From Alphaproteobacteria bacterium (GTDB lineage Bacteria > Pseudomonadota > Alphaproteobacteria > Rhodobacterales > Rhodobacteraceae): a stretch of DNA of 64,000 bases. Below are positions 16,719-24,141 of the stretch, piece after piece (within the stretch, counting starts at the first letter, position 1; each line of letters starts with the position of its first letter). The stretch spans positions 1 to 64,000 of the forward strand of contig JAUIAS010000014.1 of the NCBI GenBank assembly GCA_030425395.1. Reading direction: 5' to 3'. The translations under genes and the position numbers were made by a program. The notes under the pieces were generated by a model. It saw nothing but the letters and a program-made list of their open reading frames with translations, was not told the DNA's origin and searched no databases.

Positions 16719-18542
16719 ATGTTCCAACTCCCCTTCCCTGTCCGTGACGCGCAGGCCGGTTCCGGCAGCTCAGATCCGCTCGGCAACCTGCCGGAATGGA
16801 ACCTCGACGATCTGTATGCCGGGCAGGACGCGCCCGAGCTGAAACGCGATATGGATTGGCTCGAAGAGGCGTGCCGCAGCTTTGCCGCCGATTACGAAGG
16901 CAAGCTCGCCGGGCTTGGGGCCGCGGAGATGCTGGAATGCGTCAAGCGCAACGAAAAGATCAGCCAGATCGCCGGACGCATCATGTCTTATGCCGGGTTG
17001 CGCTATTACCAGATGACAACGGATGCCGAACGGGCAAAGTTCATGTCCGACTGTCAGGACCGGATCACAACCTACACCACGCCGCTGGTATTCTTTACGC
17101 TGGAGCTGAACCGGATTGACGATGCGGTTCTTGATGCCAACCTGGCCGCCGATCCCGAGCTTGCCCGCTACAAGCCCGTGTTCGATCGCATCCGCACGAT
17201 GAAGCCCTATCAGCTTTCGGACGAGCTTGAGAAATTCTTGCATGACCTTGGCGTGGTGGGCGATGCATGGGAACGCCTGTTCGATGAAACCATTGCTGGG
17301 CTGGAATTCACCCCCGAGGATGAGCCCCTGAACATCGAAGGCACCCTGAACCTGTTGACCGAACAGGACCGCAGCCGCCGCGAGGCCGCCGCGCGGGAAC
17401 TGGCGCGGGTTTTCGGCGACAACATCAAGACATTCGCGCGGGTGCACAATACCCAGGCCAAGGAAAAGGAAATCCTTGACCGCTGGCGCGGGATGCCAAC
17501 GCCGCAAACCGGCCGCCACCTGTCCAACCACGTGGAACCCGAAGTGGTCGAGGCGCTGCGCGAAGCGGTGGTGGATGCCTATCCGCGCCTCAGCCACCGG
17601 TATTACGAGCTTAAACGCCAGTGGCTTGGGCTTGACCGGATGCAGGTCTGGGACCGTAACGCGCCGCTGCCTATGGAAGACAGCCGTGTGGTCGGCTGGG
17701 ACGAGGCCCGCGCCATGGTGATGGATGCCTATGCCGGGTTCGATCCGCGCATGGCCGAGATCGCCGATCCCTTCTTTTCCAAGGGCTGGATCGACGCAGG
17801 CGTGAAGCCGGGCAAGGCACCGGGGGCCTTTGCCCACCCCACGGTAACGGATGTGCACCCCTATGTGATGCTCAACTACCTTGGGAAACCGCGCGATGTG
17901 ATGACTTTGGCCCATGAACTGGGCCACGGGGTGCACCAGGTTCTGGCCGCCGATCAGGGAGAAATGTTGTCGTCGACGCCGCTGACACTGGCCGAGACGG
18001 CATCAGTTTTCGGCGAAATGCTGACCTTCCGCAAGATGCTGTCGCAGGACAAGACCCCGCAACAGAAAAAGGTCATGCTGGCAGGCAAGGTCGAGGACAT
18101 GATCAACACCGTTGTCCGGCAGATCGCGTTCTATGACTTTGAGTGCAAACTGCATGACGCCCGGCGCGGCGGGGAACTGACCCCCGACGACATCAATGCG
18201 CTGTGGATGAGCGTGCAGGCCGAAAGCCTTGGGCCCGCCTTTGACTTCATGGACGGCTATGAGACCTTCTGGGCCTATATCCCGCATTTCGTGCACTCGC
18301 CCTTTTATGTCTATGCCTATGCCTTTGGAGATGGGTTGGTGAACGCGCTGTATTCGGTTTACGAATCCGGGGCCGAGGGGTTCGAAGAAAAGTATTTCGA
18401 CATGCTCAAGGCAGGTGGCTCCAAACACCACAAGGAACTGCTGGCACCCTTCGGGCTGGATGCCTCGGACCCGGCGTTCTGGGGCAAGGGACTGGCGATG
18501 ATCGAAGGGTTCATCGACGAGTTGGAAGCGATGGAAGCCTGA
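16719..18542 (+). CDS. pepF: Oligoendopeptidase F family M3 metallopeptidase
   Basis: 607 residues, usual for M3B peptidases. The zinc motif HELGHG begins at His about 399, with the downstream glutamate in LAETASVFGEM. The N-terminal helical region (GNLPEWNLDDLYAGQDAP) is family-typical. It is a cytoplasmic enzyme that cleaves peptides of roughly 7-20 residues. I prefer the ATG at 16719 (GAGG eight bases upstream) over 16695. It stands alone between the ligase pair and the cold-shock gene and is followed by a copy of the dispersed repeat. Confidence 0.92.
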   Translation: MFQLPFPVRDAQAGSGSSDPLGNLPEWNLDDLYAGQDAPELKRDMDWLEEACRSFAADYEGKLAGLGAAEMLECVKRNEKISQIAGRIMSYAGLRYYQMTTDAERAKFMSDCQDRITTYTTPLVFFTLELNRIDDAVLDANLAADPELARYKPVFDRIRTMKPYQLSDELEKFLHDLGVVGDAWERLFDETIAGLEFTPEDEPLNIEGTLNLLTEQDRSRREAAARELARVFGDNIKTFARVHNTQAKEKEILDRWRGMPTPQTGRHLSNHVEPEVVEALREAVVDAYPRLSHRYYELKRQWLGLDRMQVWDRNAPLPMEDSRVVGWDEARAMVMDAYAGFDPRMAEIADPFFSKGWIDAGVKPGKAPGAFAHPTVTDVHPYVMLNYLGKPRDVMTLAHELGHGVHQVLAADQGEMLSSTPLTLAETASVFGEMLTFRKMLSQDKTPQQKKVMLAGKVEDMINTVVRQIAFYDFECKLHDARRGGELTPDDINALWMSVQAESLGPAFDFMDGYETFWAYIPHFVHSPFYVYAYAFGDGLVNALYSVYESGAEGFEEKYFDMLKAGGSKHHKELLAPFGLDASDPAFWGKGLAMIEGFIDELEAMEA

Positions 18543-18547
18543 CGCGC

Positions 18548-18600
18548 GCCGGGGGCCAGCCCCCGGACCCCCGGGATATTTCGGGCAAGAGAAAAGGGGC
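18548..18600 (+). repeat. Dispersed intergenic repeat, copy 2
   Basis: Palindrome CCGGGGGCCAGCCCCCGG, then ACCCCCGGGATATTTCGGGC and AAGAGAAAAGGGG. It directly follows the pepF stop. The same order of parts occurs at 33820-33877 and, shortened, at 21915-21944 and 42328-42362. It may also serve as a transcript-end hairpin. Confidence 0.65.
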
Positions 18601-18830
18601 AGGCTTGGATATCAAGGCCTGCCCTGAGAAACGCAGCGGTCCGCCGGACAAAAAGAAAATTCCGGCGCATCTTGCTTTCAGAAGCGGATTGCCCCATATG
18701 AGGCGTGCAGACGTTATTCTTTTTCGACCCACTGTCTCCCGATACTTCGGCGTTCAGTCTTCGATCCAGACCGACCTACGCCGGGTTGCCGCACTACCGC
18801 GGGCAGCATCAAATACAGGAGACCACGGAT

Positions 18831-19037
18831 ATGGCCAATGGCACCGTGAAATGGTTCAACAGCACTAAAGGCTTCGGCTTCATCGCACCCGAGGGTGGCA
18901 GCAAGGACGTTTTCGTTCACATTTCCGCAGTCGAGCGTTCGGGCCTCACCGGCCTGCGTGACGACCAGAAAGTGACCTTTGACGTCGAAGCCGGCCGTGA
19001 CGGCCGCGAGTCGGCAGTCAACATCGCGCTGGCATAA
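18831..19037 (+). CDS. Cold-shock protein (CspA family)
   Basis: 68 residues, one cold-shock domain with both RNA-binding motifs: KGFGFI at 14-19 and VFVHIS at about 29-34. These proteins bind single-stranded RNA or DNA and act as RNA chaperones. AGGAGACC precedes the ATG. The upstream gap of nearly 290 bases allows a long 5' leader of the kind known in cspA genes; only the dispersed repeat is recognisable in it. An intrinsic terminator follows at 19074. Confidence 0.95.
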   Translation: MANGTVKWFNSTKGFGFIAPEGGSKDVFVHISAVERSGLTGLRDDQKVTFDVEAGRDGRESAVNIALA

Positions 19038-19073
19038 GCCGACGCGCCTTGGCGCATCGCAAGATTGTAAAGG

Positions 19074-19098
19074 CGGCCCCTCCGGGGGCCGTTTTTTT
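19074..19098 (+). terminator. Intrinsic terminator of the cold-shock gene
   Basis: CGGCCCC (19074-19080) pairs with GGGGCCG (19085-19091) over loop TCCG, followed by seven T. It lies 37 bases past the stop. A classical strong terminator. Confidence 0.9.
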
Positions 19099-19129
19099 GT
19101 TCGGCAGGGACCGCGTGCCTGTGAGAAGG

Positions 19130-19399
19130 CTATTTTAGCTGACTGTCCTTGGAACCGCGCCGATTGATGCCGCCGCGCCGGGCATCCCGGCCTTGCCGTT
19201 CGCTCGCACAGTCAAGGCACAGCTTGACCCCCGGCAGCGCCGTGCGCCGGGCTTCGGGGATGTCTTCGCCGCATTCCGCGCATTCCATCAGGCTGTCGCC
19301 CTGAGGCGCGCGCCGCGCCTTGAGCCGGGCGAGTTCGTCTGAGATCGACGCTTCGATCTGTTCACTGACCGCGCCGTCGCGGGCCCATCCTCCGGCCAT
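19130..19399 (-). CDS. DksA/TraR-type C4 zinc-finger protein
   Basis: 89 residues. The zinc finger is C-x2-C (ECAECGED) and C-x2-C (LCLDCASE), about residues 40-67, with the DksA-type PEARRTALPGVKLC between. The N-terminal half is short, so this is a small TraR-like member rather than full DksA. TraR-like proteins bind the RNA polymerase secondary channel and alter promoter kinetics. It converges on the cold-shock gene's terminator and lies downstream of rpoH on the same strand, separated by a terminator. Confidence 0.85.
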   Translation of the reverse strand: MAGGWARDGAVSEQIEASISDELARLKARRAPQGDSLMECAECGEDIPEARRTALPGVKLCLDCASERQGRDARRGGINRRGSKDSQLK

Positions 19400-19466
19400 G
19401 ATCTGCGTCCTTTGTCGTTTCGTCGCACCCTGTAACCGATGGTATCACGCCCCAAGCGCCATGCAA

Positions 19467-19495
19467 AAGGCCCCTGACGCGCTGTCAGGGGCCTT
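19467..19495 (-). terminator. Intrinsic terminator of rpoH
   Basis: Perfect 12-bp stem AAGGCCCCTGAC (19467-19478) with GTCAGGGGCCTT (19484-19495), loop of 5. On the minus strand it is followed by TTGCAT, with four T counting the stem end. It sits 29 bases beyond the rpoH stop. Confidence 0.85.
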
Positions 19496-19523
19496 GGGAT
19501 TGCCATCGGTATGCGACGGCGGG

Positions 19524-20420
19524 TCAGTCCTGCGTCAGCATGCCCTTTTCAGCGGCGAGTTCGCGCATCCGCGTCTGAAGCTTTTCAAAGGCGCGCACCT
19601 CAATCTGGCGGATCCGTTCGCGACTGACACCATATTGGCCGCTCAGATCTTCCAGAGTGATCGATTCCTCGCTGAGTCGACGTTGGGTCAGGATATCCTT
19701 TTCGCGGTCATTGAGGACCGAGAACGCCTCCATCAACAGTTCGCGCCGGGCGGCAAGTTCATCGTGCTCCTCATAGGCACCGGCCTGATCGGCATGTTCG
19801 TCTTCGAGCCAGTCCTGCCATTGCATGGCCCCGTCGGTATCGCTGCCCACGGTGGCGTTCAGCGATGCGTCGCCGCCAGACAAACGGCGGTTCATCGACA
19901 CGACTTCGGCTTCGGTCACGCCCAGATCAGTGGCGATCTGCGTTACGTTGTCAGGATGCAGGTCGCCCTCTTCCAGAGCACCCAGCTTGGCCTTGGCCTT
20001 GCGCAGATTAAAGAACAGCTTTTTCTGCGCGCTGGTCGTGCCCAGTTTCACAAGGCTCCAGGACCGCAGGATGTATTCCTGAATGGACGCACGTATCCAC
20101 CACATTGCATAGGTGGCAAGACGGAACCCCTTTTCCGGATCAAACCGTTTGACCGCCTGCATCAACCCCACATTGGCTTCGGAAATCACCTCGGCCTGCG
20201 GCAGGCCATAGCCGCGATAGCCCATGGCGATCTTGGCCGCCAGACGCAGGTGGGATGTCACCATCTGATGCGCCGCTTCAGTATCCTGTTCCTCGACCCA
20301 GCGCTTGGCCAGCATATATTCCTGCTCGGGCTCCAGAAGTGGGAACTTCCGGATTTCCTGAAGATACCGATTCAGCCCGCCTTCCGGCGTCGGAACTGGC
20401 AGATTTGCGAAATTGGCCAT
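19524..20420 (-). CDS. rpoH: RNA polymerase sigma-32 factor
   Basis: 298 residues. Sigma region 2 includes SEANVGLMQAVKRFDP and ATYAMWWIRASIQEY. The RpoH box, QKKLFFNLRK, is at about 132-141 and separates heat-shock factors from RpoD. Region 4 ends with [20 protein letters not shown]. It directs RNA polymerase to chaperone and protease promoters. I prefer the ATG at 20420, after GGGGGCACTGTA, over one six codons earlier. The upstream 160 bases hold a hairpin and a palindrome overlapping a TATAAA element. Confidence 0.92.
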   Translation of the reverse strand: MANFANLPVPTPEGGLNRYLQEIRKFPLLEPEQEYMLAKRWVEEQDTEAAHQMVTSHLRLAAKIAMGYRGYGLPQAEVISEANVGLMQAVKRFDPEKGFRLATYAMWWIRASIQEYILRSWSLVKLGTTSAQKKLFFNLRKAKAKLGALEEGDLHPDNVTQIATDLGVTEAEVVSMNRRLSGGDASLNATVGSDTDGAMQWQDWLEDEHADQAGAYEEHDELAARRELLMEAFSVLNDREKDILTQRRLSEESITLEDLSGQYGVSRERIRQIEVRAFEKLQTRMRELAAEKGMLTQD

Positions 20421-20448
20421 TACAGTGCCCCCGATCATCTTTTGCTAA

Positions 20449-20471
20449 GTATGTTTATACCGTTAACATAC
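20449..20471. promoter_or_regulatory. Palindrome over the probable rpoH promoter
   Basis: GTATGTT (20449-20455) and AACATAC (20465-20471) form a 7-bp inverted repeat with a 9-base spacer. The minus-strand spacer contains TATAAA, a candidate -10 element for rpoH. An operator overlapping the promoter is one reading; the regulator is unknown. Confidence 0.4.
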
Positions 20472-20489
20472 CATATGTGGACGCGGCGA

Positions 20490-20507
20490 CGGGGGTTCAA
20501 GCCCCCG
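20490..20507 (-). terminator. GC-rich hairpin between rluD and rpoH
   Basis: CGGGGG (20490-20495) pairs perfectly with CCCCCG (20502-20507), loop TTCAAG on the plus strand. It lies downstream of rluD. It lacks a T-run, so it may be a weak terminator or an mRNA end structure. Confidence 0.4.
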
Positions 20508-20580
20508 CGCTGTCAAATGCATATCAGCCTGCGCAAATATTAAAAAAGGGTTGCTACAGACCGCTCACGCGCTTGTGCAT

Positions 20581-21612
20581 TCAGGGTTTGGTCGACACGG
20601 CATCCAAAAGGGCGACAAAATCCGGCGGCAAAGGCTCTTCAAACCGCATGTCCGCGCCGCTGACCGGATGGACAAAGCCCAGGACAGCGGCATGCAACGC
20701 CTGACGGGGAAAGGCGCGCACCGCTTCGCGTGCCGCCTCAGGCAGCGCCTGTGCCGCGATCTTGCGATTGCCGCCATAGACAGGATCCCCAACCAGCCCA
20801 TGGCCCGCATGCGCCATATGCACCCGGATCTGATGGGTACGCCCGGTTTCCAGCCAGCATTCCATCAGCGCCAGAACGGGTGGCGTGCCGAACCGCTGAA
20901 CCACACGGGCACGGGTCACAGCATGGCGCCCCCCCTGAAACACCACCGCTTGCCGCTGCCGATCCGTCCTATGGCGGGCCAGCTGGCTGGTCAGGCGCAG
21001 GATATTGGCGGTCTCAAACGCAGCACCCCGTATCCCGCGCAGGCGGGGATCGTTGGCATCGGGCACCCCATGCACCACCGCCAGATACTTGCGCTCGACA
21101 CTGTGAGCGGCGAATTGCGCGGCCAAACCATGATGCGCCGCGTCCGACTTTGCCACCACCAGCAGCCCCGAGGTATCCTTGTCGATCCGATGCACGATAC
21201 CGGGGCGCTTCAACCCGCCGACACCGGACAGATCATCGCCGCAATGGTGCATCAGCGCATTGACCAAAGTGCCCGACGGTGTGCCCGGCGCAGGATGCAC
21301 GACCATTCCCGCAGGCTTGGCCAGAACAATCAGGTCATCGTCCTCATACCGGATATCCAGCGCGATATCCTCGGGCAAAATGTGGCTCTCAGCTGCAACC
21401 GCCACGGTGATCTCAACTGCTGCGCCCGCTTGCGGCCGCGCCTTGGGGTCCCGCGCAACCGCGCCGTCCACCACAACAGCCCCATCGGCAATCAAACGCG
21501 CCAGCCGCGTGCGGGACAGGGCCGCTTCCTCTGGCACATCCCGCGCCAGCGCCTTATCAAGGCGGGGAGGCGGATTATCGCCCAGATTGAACGTGACGCG
21601 CGTGGCTTCCAT
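20581..21612 (-). CDS. rluD: 23S rRNA pseudouridine synthase, RluD type
   Basis: 343 residues. An S4-like domain (15-75: RLDKALARDVPEEAALSRTR) precedes the catalytic domain, whose nucleophile is Asp144 in HRIDKDTSG. Other family blocks are AKPAGMVVHPAPG and GRTHQIRVHMAHAG. RluD modifies uridines in helix 69 of 23S rRNA and is important for 50S assembly. The ATG at 21612 has GAAGGA upstream. Its start codon overlaps the divergent DUF6476 start codon, so the two genes share the same four bases CATG. Confidence 0.92.
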   Translation of the reverse strand: MEATRVTFNLGDNPPPRLDKALARDVPEEAALSRTRLARLIADGAVVVDGAVARDPKARPQAGAAVEITVAVAAESHILPEDIALDIRYEDDDLIVLAKPAGMVVHPAPGTPSGTLVNALMHHCGDDLSGVGGLKRPGIVHRIDKDTSGLLVVAKSDAAHHGLAAQFAAHSVERKYLAVVHGVPDANDPRLRGIRGAAFETANILRLTSQLARHRTDRQRQAVVFQGGRHAVTRARVVQRFGTPPVLALMECWLETGRTHQIRVHMAHAGHGLVGDPVYGGNRKIAAQALPEAAREAVRAFPRQALHAAVLGFVHPVSGADMRFEEPLPPDFVALLDAVSTKP

Positions 21613-21907
21613 GACTGATCCTTCCCAACCGACCCCCGAGCCGGCAAACCTGCGGTTCCTGCGCCGCCTTGTGACGACACTTACCGTGGTGATGATTGGC
21701 GGCCTTCTAGTCATCACAACGCTGATTGTCATCCGTTTCTCGGACACACGCCCGCGCCTGCCCGACTCGATCACCCTTCCGGACGGCTCCCGACCCGAGG
21801 CTTTCACCCAGGGGCGCGACTGGTTCGGCGTGGTGACCGATGATAACCGCATCCTGATCTTCGACCGCGACGGTGGCCGATTGCGCCAGACGATCACGGT
21901 TGAATAG
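21611..21907 (+). CDS. DUF6476 small membrane protein
   Basis: 98 residues. It has the typical opening EPANLRFLRRLVTTLTVVM, one membrane helix at about 20-42 (TVVMIGGLLVITTLIVI), and a periplasmic tail ending WFGVVTDDNRILIFD. The family is mostly found in Rhodobacterales; its function is unknown. The ATG at 21611 overlaps the rluD ATG on the other strand, and no clear ribosome binding site is seen. The family-like N-terminus still supports this start. A copy of the dispersed repeat begins 8 bases after the stop. Confidence 0.8.
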   Translation: MTDPSQPTPEPANLRFLRRLVTTLTVVMIGGLLVITTLIVIRFSDTRPRLPDSITLPDGSRPEAFTQGRDWFGVVTDDNRILIFDRDGGRLRQTITVE

Positions 21908-21914
21908 GCGCGCA

Positions 21915-21944
21915 CCTGCTGCTTCTTTCTCGTTCCAAATACCC
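21915..21944 (-). repeat. Dispersed intergenic repeat, copy 3 (identical core to copy 5)
   Basis: A 30-base block starting CCTGCTGCTTC and ending CCAAATACCC is repeated exactly at 42328-42357. On the minus strand it reads GGGTATTTGGAACGAGAAAG followed by AAGCAGCAGG, matching the A/T centre of copies 2 and 4. It lies directly after the DUF6476 stop. Confidence 0.8.
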
Positions 21945-22054
21945 AAATTCCACCGTCCCGGTCACGCGGGCGGCGGGGATTTTGGCACGCCCCTTCCGAA
22001 AAAGGCTGCAACGGTCAGCCGGTCCGGCGACGCGATCAAAAATCTGGGGGTAGA

Positions 22055-22131
22055 TGGTACCGCCTCCCTGGCTTGAACAGGGGACCTCTGGATCCACAAT
22101 CCAGCGCTCTAACCAACTGAGCTAAGGCGGC
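22055..22131 (-). tRNA. tRNA-His (GTG anticodon)
   Basis: 77 bases with the CCA end encoded. The acceptor strand GCCGCCT pairs with AGGCGGT, so the first pair is G1-U72 and the discriminator is A73. The D arm has TAGCTCAG, the anticodon loop TTGTGGA carries GTG at 22095-22097, and the T arm has TTCAAG. The base at -1 is T, so the G-1:C73 pair of most bacterial histidine tRNAs is absent. This matches the altered tRNA-His of many alphaproteobacteria, read by a divergent histidyl-tRNA synthetase. Confidence 0.95.
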
Positions 22132-22315
22132 ACTGGGGCGTCGTTTAGCCTTCCCCATTGGCGATTGCAAGAGGCTTAACCGCCGGTTTTCCAGCTTTGT
22201 TCAACACCGCCACCGCAAAGACCGCCAGACGTCAAGGCGCTTGATTTTCAAACGGTCCGGCGATAGCACGACCCAGCGCAAGAAAACCCGGACAACGCGC
22301 AAACAGGAGCGGACC

Positions 22316-22504
22316 ATGGGCATCAATACAGAACGTGATATCGAAGCCAATCTCCAGATCGGTCCCACCGATGCGGGAATGGTGCGCCTGTTCGTCCATG
22401 CCGGTGACACCGAACTGCCGATGGATTTCGATCCCGAAGAGGCAGAAGAGATCGCCGAAGAGATCCGCGCCGCCGCCGCCGCCGCGCGTAAGATGGCCCG
22501 CTGA
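22316..22504 (+). CDS. DUF6324 small protein
   Basis: 62 residues, acidic. It begins MGINTERDIEANLQIGPTDA and ends in an Ala/Glu helix (AEEIAEEIRAAAAAARKMAR). It matches the small alphaproteobacterial DUF6324 family of unknown function. GGAGCGGACC precedes the ATG. The compact length and conserved GPTDAGMVRLFVHAG core support a real gene. Confidence 0.75.
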   Translation: MGINTERDIEANLQIGPTDAGMVRLFVHAGDTELPMDFDPEEAEEIAEEIRAAAAAARKMAR

Positions 22505-22550
22505 TCGCTCCCTACACACAGCACCGGACCACATCGCATTCGCGACATGG

Positions 22551-23000
22551 CTAGGGCCCGGATACGCCAAACCCCGGATCGCGCAATGCCTGCAAACGGC
22601 GGGCGGCGTGAAACGCAAACTTGCGCAGAATGACCTTGCGACGCGCCGCCGCCAATCGCGATTCGTCAGGCATGCGGATAATCTCGGCATCATAGGCGTC
22701 CGCGATGATCAGCCCGGTTCCTTGTGGCAGCAGATCGGTGGGAAAGGCGCTGTCCACGGCCCAGAAATACCGGTCGCACCACGCAAGATATCCCTGCCAT
22801 TTCCCGTCGGTCTGAAAATCCGCCCGGCTGGACTTGCATTCGACCACCCAGATCTCATCCTTGGGGCCAAGCCCCATCACATCCACCCGCAGCCCCCGGC
22901 TCGGCACGAATTCCTCGACCGTGGCAAAGCCGTGGCTGTGCAGGTGGCGCGCGACCCCACGGGCGAGCTTTTGTCCTGGTTGCAGATCAAGCATCCACAA
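22551..23000 (-). CDS. mmcB: MmcB-family DNA repair nuclease-like protein
   Basis: 149 residues. The PD-(D/E)XK-like core is visible: RVDVMGLGPKDEIWVVECKS at about residues 37-57, with Asp, Glu and Lys in the catalytic positions. MmcB was described in Caulobacter as an SOS-controlled protein for mitomycin C damage. The ATG at 23000 or the one two codons later could be used. The 6S RNA gene lies upstream on the opposite strand. Confidence 0.88.
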   Translation of the reverse strand: MWMLDLQPGQKLARGVARHLHSHGFATVEEFVPSRGLRVDVMGLGPKDEIWVVECKSSRADFQTDGKWQGYLAWCDRYFWAVDSAFPTDLLPQGTGLIIADAYDAEIIRMPDESRLAAARRKVILRKFAFHAARRLQALRDPGFGVSGP

Positions 23001-23061
23001 AATGTGAACAATGCGTGAACAAAAATCAAGCCCCGAAGCACCGCCAAAGAGCCAAGACCCC

Positions 23062-23090
23062 TTGCCGTAAGCCTGTCAGAGGCCTAGATG
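23062..23090 (+). promoter_or_regulatory. Sigma-70-type promoter of the probable 6S RNA
   Basis: TTGCCG (23062-23067) and TAGATG (23085-23090) are separated by 17 bases. The predicted start, about 7 bases downstream, falls on the first base of the RNA's closing stem at 23097. Confidence 0.6.
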
Positions 23091-23096
23091 AGGCGA

Positions 23097-23258
23097 GTGG
23101 CGGGTTCTGCCCTTCGCGTGACGTACGCATTCCGGTGGCCTTAATCAAATCCGAGGGAGCTGGCTCTGTTCGGGTCCTGGCCCGGTTACCTGGCGCCCAC
23201 CTGTGTAAACAGGTCCTCGGGAATCAACACGCACGGTTGTCGGTGGTCCCGCCACACT
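23097..23258 (+). ncRNA. ssrS: Probable 6S RNA
   Basis: About 160 bases with the rod-like layout of 6S RNA. The closing stem GTGGCGGG (23097-23104) pairs with CCCGCCAC (23248-23255). Inner pairings are GCGTG (23116-23120) with CACGC (23228-23232) and CCGAGG (23151-23156) with CCTCGG (23215-23220), leaving a large central bubble. A T-run follows the closing stem, which sets the strand as plus. 6S RNA binds sigma-70 RNA polymerase by mimicking an open promoter. The identity is inferred from length, fold and position, not from an alignment. Confidence 0.65.
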
Positions 23259-23265
23259 TTTCCAC

Positions 23266-23601
23266 TCAATCTTTGGTGCGGCCCTTCAAAGGCGCACGTC
23301 CGCCTGCCGCGACACGGACCGGCACCGCGTCTCGGGGCACATGGACCGTGATCCGCTTGCCTCCGGATTTGCTATCGTCGTCCTTGGCCAGTTGCATGAT
23401 CGCATAGCCAAACTGCACCGATGCAAAGACAATCCCGTTGAGGAACCACAACACAAAGATCGCCAGCGCGGCGGCTTCGTCGTTAAGGATCAGGTGACGC
23501 AGATTCATCACGTCAAACGCCAGAAGCATCCCCACGAAAACCGCAGAGATACCAAAACCGATCAGGCAATGACGGATATAGAAACGCACGAGCTTGGGCA
23601 T
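23266..23601 (-). CDS. Small two-helix membrane protein, unknown function
   Basis: 111 residues. Two membrane helices are clear: about 11-30 (CLIGFGISAVFVGMLLAFDV) and about 44-67 (AALAIFVLWFLNGIVFASVQ). The C-terminal 45 residues are basic and soluble (KSGGKRITVHVPRDA). I do not recognise a named family. It is 60 bases downstream of nusB on the same strand and could be the last gene of the riboflavin-nusB operon. The stop lies just beyond the 3' end of the convergent 6S RNA. Confidence 0.7.
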   Translation of the reverse strand: MPKLVRFYIRHCLIGFGISAVFVGMLLAFDVMNLRHLILNDEAAALAIFVLWFLNGIVFASVQFGYAIMQLAKDDDSKSGGKRITVHVPRDAVPVRVAAGGRAPLKGRTKD

Positions 23602-23661
23602 GACAGTCCCCTTTCACTTTCCAAAGATAGCATGTGTTCTGGAAAGGTCAAAGCCTGCGGG

Positions 23662-24141
23662 TCAAAACGCCTCGGGCCGGGCCTCGCGGGCCATGTGGTC
23701 CAGAACCGCATTCACAAAGCTGGGTTCGCGCCCTTCTGGAAAAAACGCGGCCGTCAGATCGACGTATTCCTTGATCACGACGCGCGGCGGCGTGTCCAGC
23801 GACACCAATTCGGCCCCCGCCGCCCGGAACAGGCCGCGCAAGGTCGGGTCGATGCGGGAAATCGGCCATTTGGCCACCAGCGCGCGATCTGTCATCTGGT
23901 CGATGCGCGCCTGATTGTTGACCGCCTCTTCCACCAGTTCGCGGAACAGATCGACATCGCCGTCGATCATCTCCGCGCCCTCGTAAACCGCGCCAAACCG
24001 GTGATCGAGGAATTCGGCAATCACAGCGCGCGTGGCCTGACCGGATGTTTCCATCTGGAACAGCGCCTGCACCGCGTAAAGGCGGGCGGCGGATTTCATT
24101 TTTCGTTTCTGGTTGCCCGAAGGGGCCACAGCGTCGGTCAT
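23662..24141 (-). CDS. nusB: Transcription antitermination factor NusB
   Basis: 159 residues, all-helical. Family marks are AARLYAVQALFQMETSG near the N-terminus, RDPTLRGLF-like RIDPTLRGLFRAAGAEL, and VIKEYVDLTAAFF near the C-terminus. NusB with NusE/S10 binds boxA RNA in rRNA leaders to block premature termination. The start overlaps the ribH stop (ATGA), as in the common ribH-nusB pair. Confidence 0.95.
   Translation of the reverse strand: MTDAVAPSGNQKRKMKSAARLYAVQALFQMETSGQATRAVIAEFLDHRFGAVYEGAEMIDGDVDLFRELVEEAVNNQARIDQMTDRALVAKWPISRIDPTLRGLFRAAGAELVSLDTPPRVVIKEYVDLTAAFFPEGREPSFVNAVLDHMAREARPEAF

Noticed and set aside
20490-20507. tRNA T-arm-like hairpin GGGGGTTCAAGCCCCC
   Set aside because: No anticodon or acceptor arm around it; just a hairpin.
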